Assembly (NCBI GenBank): GCA_946405625.1
Contig: CAMJHQ010000001.1
Span: 1 to 64,000, forward strand
DNA length: 64,000 bases
Source: an uncultured Lachnospiraceae bacterium
GTDB lineage: Bacteria; Bacillota; Clostridia; Lachnospirales; Lachnospiraceae
Direction: 5' to 3'
Numbering within the stretch: position 1 is the first letter of the stretch; each line of letters opens with the position of its first letter. Of this stretch, positions 61,273-64,000 are shown piece after piece. Below the pieces are notes generated by a model. It was not told the DNA's origin, made no database searches, and saw only the letters and a program-made list of their open reading frames with translations. The position numbers and the translations under genes are program-made.

Positions 61273-63129
61273 ATGTGCGGATTTGCAGGTTTTATAAATG
61301 TATCCACGGATATAAACGAAAACAGAAAAATAATTAAGGAAATGGCAGATAAGATCATTCACAGAGGTCCGGATCAGGATGATTATTATGTGGATGAAAA
61401 TGTGAGTCTCGGCTTCAGAAGACTTTCAATCATTGACCTTGAGGGAGGAAGCCAGCCAATCCTGAACGAAGACGGAACTAAGGTTCTTGTCTTCAACGGA
61501 GAGATATATAATTATCAGGAACTCCGTGAGGAACTTATCAAAGCAGGCCATATCTTTAAGACAGAAACAGACAGCGAGGTTCTGCTTCACGGATATGAGG
61601 AGTGGGGCGACAGCTTCCTTGTACGTCTCAGAGGAATGTTTGCTTTCGTTATCTGGGATTCGGTTGAGAAGAAACTTTTCGGAGCAAGAGATATCTTCGG
61701 TATCAAGCCTTTCTTCTATTTTAATAAAGGTGAGAAGTTCATCTTCGGTTCCGAGATAAAGTCATTCCTGCCTAATCCGGCATTTGAGAAGGAACTCAAT
61801 ATCGAGAGACTTCCGGATTATCTCTGTTTTGAGTATATTCCTACTGAACAGACTATGTTCAAGAATGTATATAAGCTCTGGCCGGGATACAGCTTTACAT
61901 TTAAGGATGGAAAGTTTGAGACAAAGGAGTATTTCACTCCTAAGTATAATATAGATGATTCAAAGTCAGCAGAGTATTGGGGCAACCTGATCGACGAAAC
62001 CTTCAAGGGTTCAACAAAGGCTCATAAGATTGCCGATGTTGAGGTTGGATGCTTCCTTTCATCAGGTGTTGACTCAAGCTATGTTGTACATGAGATGGCT
62101 AAGCATGAAGAGCTTAAGACCTTCTCTGTAGGATATGCTGAAGAGAAGTATTCCGAGCTTTCATATGCAAAGGAATTTGCAGATCATGAGGGCGTACAGA
62201 ATTTTGATTATAAGATAACTGCTGAGGACTATTTCACAGAGACTCCGCAGATCCAGTATTACATGGATGAGCCTCTTCCGAATCCTTCGGCTATAGCACT
62301 TTACTTCCTTGCAAGACTTGCAAGACAGCAGGTAAAGGTTGTTCTTTCGGGTGAAGGAGCTGATGAGCTTTTCGGCGGATACCATTATTACAGGGAGCCG
62401 CTGGAGTTTGCTAAGTATATGAAGCTTCCACAGGGACTTCGTAACTTCAACGCGTCTGTTGCATCAAAGCTTCCTAAGTTCCACGGAAGACGTTTCCTTA
62501 TGAGAGGAAAGCTTCCTATTTCTGAAAGATATATCAGAAACAATTATGTATATGATCATTCAGAGGTTGATAATGTACTGAAGGATAAGATACCTTCAAA
62601 GGATCCTGCCTTCTATACAAAGAAATTCTTTGATGAGGCCGGAAATGTAGACGATGTATCAAAGATGCAGTACGTTGATATCCGTACATGGCTTATCCAG
62701 GATATCCTTGTAAAGGCTGACAGAATGAGCATGGCTAATTCGCTCGAACTCAGAGTTCCGTTCCTTGATAAGGAAATGCTGAAGTGTGCACTTCAGGTTC
62801 CAGCCAAGTACAGAATTACAAAGGAAACAACGAAGTACTGTCTCAGACTTGCGGCAGCTAAGAATCTTCCTCCGAAGACATCAAAGATGAGAAAGACAGG
62901 ATTCCTCACACCGCTTAATGACTGGCTCAGACAGGATAAGTATTACGGTATGGTTAAGGAGAAGTTTGAGGGTAAGGTTGCAGCGGAGTTCTTTAATCAG
63001 GAATTTATACTTAATCTCCTTGAGGACCATAAGGCGGGTAAGGCAAAGAATATGAAGAAAATCTGGTCTATCTACTGCTTTATTCTCTGGTATGAGAAGT
63101 TCTTCCCTGAGAAGGTAGAAGCAGCATAA
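61273..63129 (+). CDS. asnB: AsnB-type glutamine-hydrolysing amidotransferase (asparagine synthetase family; possibly peptidoglycan D-Asp amidation)
   Basis: The 618-residue protein starts MCGFAGFINVS with Cys2 as the class II glutaminase nucleophile, has HRGPDQDDYY and RRLSIIDLEGGSQPI, and a synthetase domain (about residues 230-600) with the PP-loop variant FLSSGVDSSY and GEGADELFGGYHYYR. The family moves ammonia from Gln to an aspartate or other carboxylate. In Lactococcus, AsnH amidates the D-Asp cross-bridge, and in Bacillus, AsnB amidates diaminopimelate. The position after D-Asp ligase and racemase suggests the first of these; free L-asparagine synthesis is the alternative. It has no signal peptide, so it would act on cytoplasmic precursors. 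Confidence 0.9.
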   Translation: MCGFAGFINVSTDINENRKIIKEMADKIIHRGPDQDDYYVDENVSLGFRRLSIIDLEGGSQPILNEDGTKVLVFNGEIYNYQELREELIKAGHIFKTETDSEVLLHGYEEWGDSFLVRLRGMFAFVIWDSVEKKLFGARDIFGIKPFFYFNKGEKFIFGSEIKSFLPNPAFEKELNIERLPDYLCFEYIPTEQTMFKNVYKLWPGYSFTFKDGKFETKEYFTPKYNIDDSKSAEYWGNLIDETFKGSTKAHKIADVEVGCFLSSGVDSSYVVHEMAKHEELKTFSVGYAEEKYSELSYAKEFADHEGVQNFDYKITAEDYFTETPQIQYYMDEPLPNPSAIALYFLARLARQQVKVVLSGEGADELFGGYHYYREPLEFAKYMKLPQGLRNFNASVASKLPKFHGRRFLMRGKLPISERYIRNNYVYDHSEVDNVLKDKIPSKDPAFYTKKFFDEAGNVDDVSKMQYVDIRTWLIQDILVKADRMSMANSLELRVPFLDKEMLKCALQVPAKYRITKETTKYCLRLAAAKNLPPKTSKMRKTGFLTPLNDWLRQDKYYGMVKEKFEGKVAAEFFNQEFILNLLEDHKAGKAKNMKKIWSIYCFILWYEKFFPEKVEAA

Positions 63130-63240
63130 GGATTGACAGCAATCGTATTCATACATTATTAATGAGTAAAAGGATTATTATGCTGACCGGATCATAAATC
63201 GGTCGACATTTAAATCATAGAAGTATCAGTAAAATTATAG

Positions 63241-63256
63241 CGATGCATTTGCATCG
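63241..63256. promoter_or_regulatory. Palindrome in the purA leader
   Basis: CGATGCA-TT-TGCATCG is a perfect dyad that ends a few bases before the GGAAAGGTGG ribosome-binding region of purA. It could be an operator or a small RNA hairpin that affects translation. No terminator separates it from the AsnB-type gene. Confidence 0.5.
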
Positions 63257-63274
63257 GCGGGAAAGGTGGTATAT

Positions 63275-64000
63275 ATGGTTACAGCGATTGTAGGTGCCAA
63301 TTGGGGCGATGAAGGAAAGGGTAAGATGACAGATATGCTTGCCGCAGAGTCTGATATAGTAATCAGATTTCAGGGTGGAGCAAATGCAGGTCATACCATA
63401 GTAAACAAGTATGGTAAGTTTGCCCTTCATACACTTCCATCGGGTGTTTTCAATGATAATACGGTAAACATCATCGGAAACGGTGTGGCACTTGATATTG
63501 AAAAGCTTCTTAAGGAATATAATTCGGTAATAGCTGACGGAGTTCCGGCACCAAAGCTTCTGGTTTCGGACAGAGCTCAGATGGTTATGCCATATCATGT
63601 TCTTTTTGATGAATATGAAGAGGAAAGACTTAAGGGAGCATCATTCGGTTCCACTAAGTCAGGTATTGCACCTTTCTATTCAGATAAATATGCAAAGATC
63701 GGTTTTCAGGTAAGTGAGCTCTTTGATGATAAGGAGTCACTCTGCAACAAGATCGAAAGAGTTATTGCACAGAAGAATGTTCTTCTTGAGCACCTCTATC
63801 ATAAGCCGCTCCTCACTGTAGAAGGAGTATATGAGACGCTTATGAAGTATAAGAGTATGATAGAGCCGTATGTATGTGATGTATCTGCTTATCTGTCACA
63901 GGCACTTAAGGATGGAAAGAAGATCCTTCTTGAAGGACAGCTCGGAACACTTAAGGATACTGACCATGGTATCTATCCAATGGTTACATCATCTTCAACA
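63275..64000 (+). CDS. purA: Adenylosuccinate synthetase, N-terminal part (3' truncated by window edge)
   Basis: The frame is open from ATG 63275 to the window end, giving 242 residues of a protein of about 430. It starts with VTAIVGANWGDEGKGKMTDM, the GDEGKGK GTP-binding/catalytic loop of PurA, followed by RFQGGANAGHTIVN and, near the edge, LEGQLGTLKDTDHGIYPMVT. The usual EGAQG motif is EGQLG here, which I believe marks a clostridial branch of the family. It joins IMP and aspartate with GTP in AMP synthesis. AAAGGTGG precedes the ATG. It may be co-transcribed with the aspartate-related genes upstream. Confidence 0.93.
   Translation, partial: MVTAIVGANWGDEGKGKMTDMLAAESDIVIRFQGGANAGHTIVNKYGKFALHTLPSGVFNDNTVNIIGNGVALDIEKLLKEYNSVIADGVPAPKLLVSDRAQMVMPYHVLFDEYEEERLKGASFGSTKSGIAPFYSDKYAKIGFQVSELFDDKESLCNKIERVIAQKNVLLEHLYHKPLLTVEGVYETLMKYKSMIEPYVCDVSAYLSQALKDGKKILLEGQLGTLKDTDHGIYPMVTSSST

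Noticed and set aside
1-64000. tRNA, rRNA, prophage or integrated element
   Set aside because: No cloverleaf with a TTCGA loop and CCA-type end, no rRNA signature and no integrase, transposase or phage gene was seen on reading through the window.

Overview
The window looks like the chromosome of a low- to mid-GC, anaerobic, Gram-positive Clostridia member, most likely family Lachnospiraceae (Butyrivibrio/Pseudobutyrivibrio-like; this placement is inferred). The signs are strong AGGAGG ribosome-binding sites with GTG/TTG starts, sigma-A TTGACA-N17-TATAAT promoters, pyruvate:ferredoxin oxidoreductase, many lipoproteins with Thr/Glu/Ala-rich linkers, YesM/YesN two-component systems and several sugar ABC transporters. 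I saw no rRNA, tRNA, CRISPR array, prophage or insertion sequence.

Layout. (1) 1-2740: 3' part of nifJ and its terminator. (2) 2744-7293: unrecognised membrane, regulatory and lipoprotein genes around a divergent promoter region. (3) 7361-10654: O-acetylhomoserine sulfhydrylase and a secreted repeat protein, each behind operator-like dyads. (4) 10827-14234: LUD-domain protein, flavin reductase-rubredoxin, nucleosidase and a divergent spore-photoproduct-lyase-like radical SAM protein. (5) 14430-15879: M50-like membrane protease and XRE regulator. (6) 15951-24947: arabinoside utilisation locus (LacI regulator with candidate operators, LplB/LplC-type ABC importer, GH43, FGGY kinase, AraD). (7) 25083-34304: YesN/YesM pair plus a binding protein, followed by a YtfQRT-YjfF-type importer. 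(8) 34497-37461: a yybP-ykoY (Mn2+) riboswitch upstream of a small winged-helix-like protein, a short-repeat array, flotillin and a zinc-ribbon membrane protein. (9) 37734-47570: a second sensor cassette (anchored binding protein, kinase, regulator, lipoprotein binding protein) and a xylose-type importer. (10) 47983-55010: phosphonate cluster. (11) 55064-58974: sugar-binding-domain/GGDEF protein on the minus strand and a large lipoprotein. (12) 59044-64000: D-aspartate ligase, aspartate racemase, AsnB-type amidotransferase and the start of purA.

How they work together. Regions 6, 7 and 9 are plant-polysaccharide sugar uptake modules; 7 and 9 put an additional binding protein beside a YesM-type kinase, suggesting extracytoplasmic sugar sensing. 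Region 10 encodes PEP to phosphonopyruvate to phosphonoacetaldehyde to 2-aminoethylphosphonate (2-AEP), and a LicC/PntC-like nucleotidyltransferase that probably makes CMP-2-AEP, so the likely product is a phosphonate-decorated surface polymer. Region 12 reads as a D-Asp/D-Asn peptidoglycan cross-bridge pathway. Both are cell-envelope systems.

The most unusual items are the phosphonate cluster with a winged-helix-fused nucleotidyltransferase and an acyltransferase fused to an apparently nucleophile-less alpha/beta-hydrolase domain; the Mn2+ riboswitch in front of a flotillin operon; and the radical SAM protein with a Tyr where spore photoproduct lyase has its catalytic Cys, plus a pentapeptide-repeat insert.
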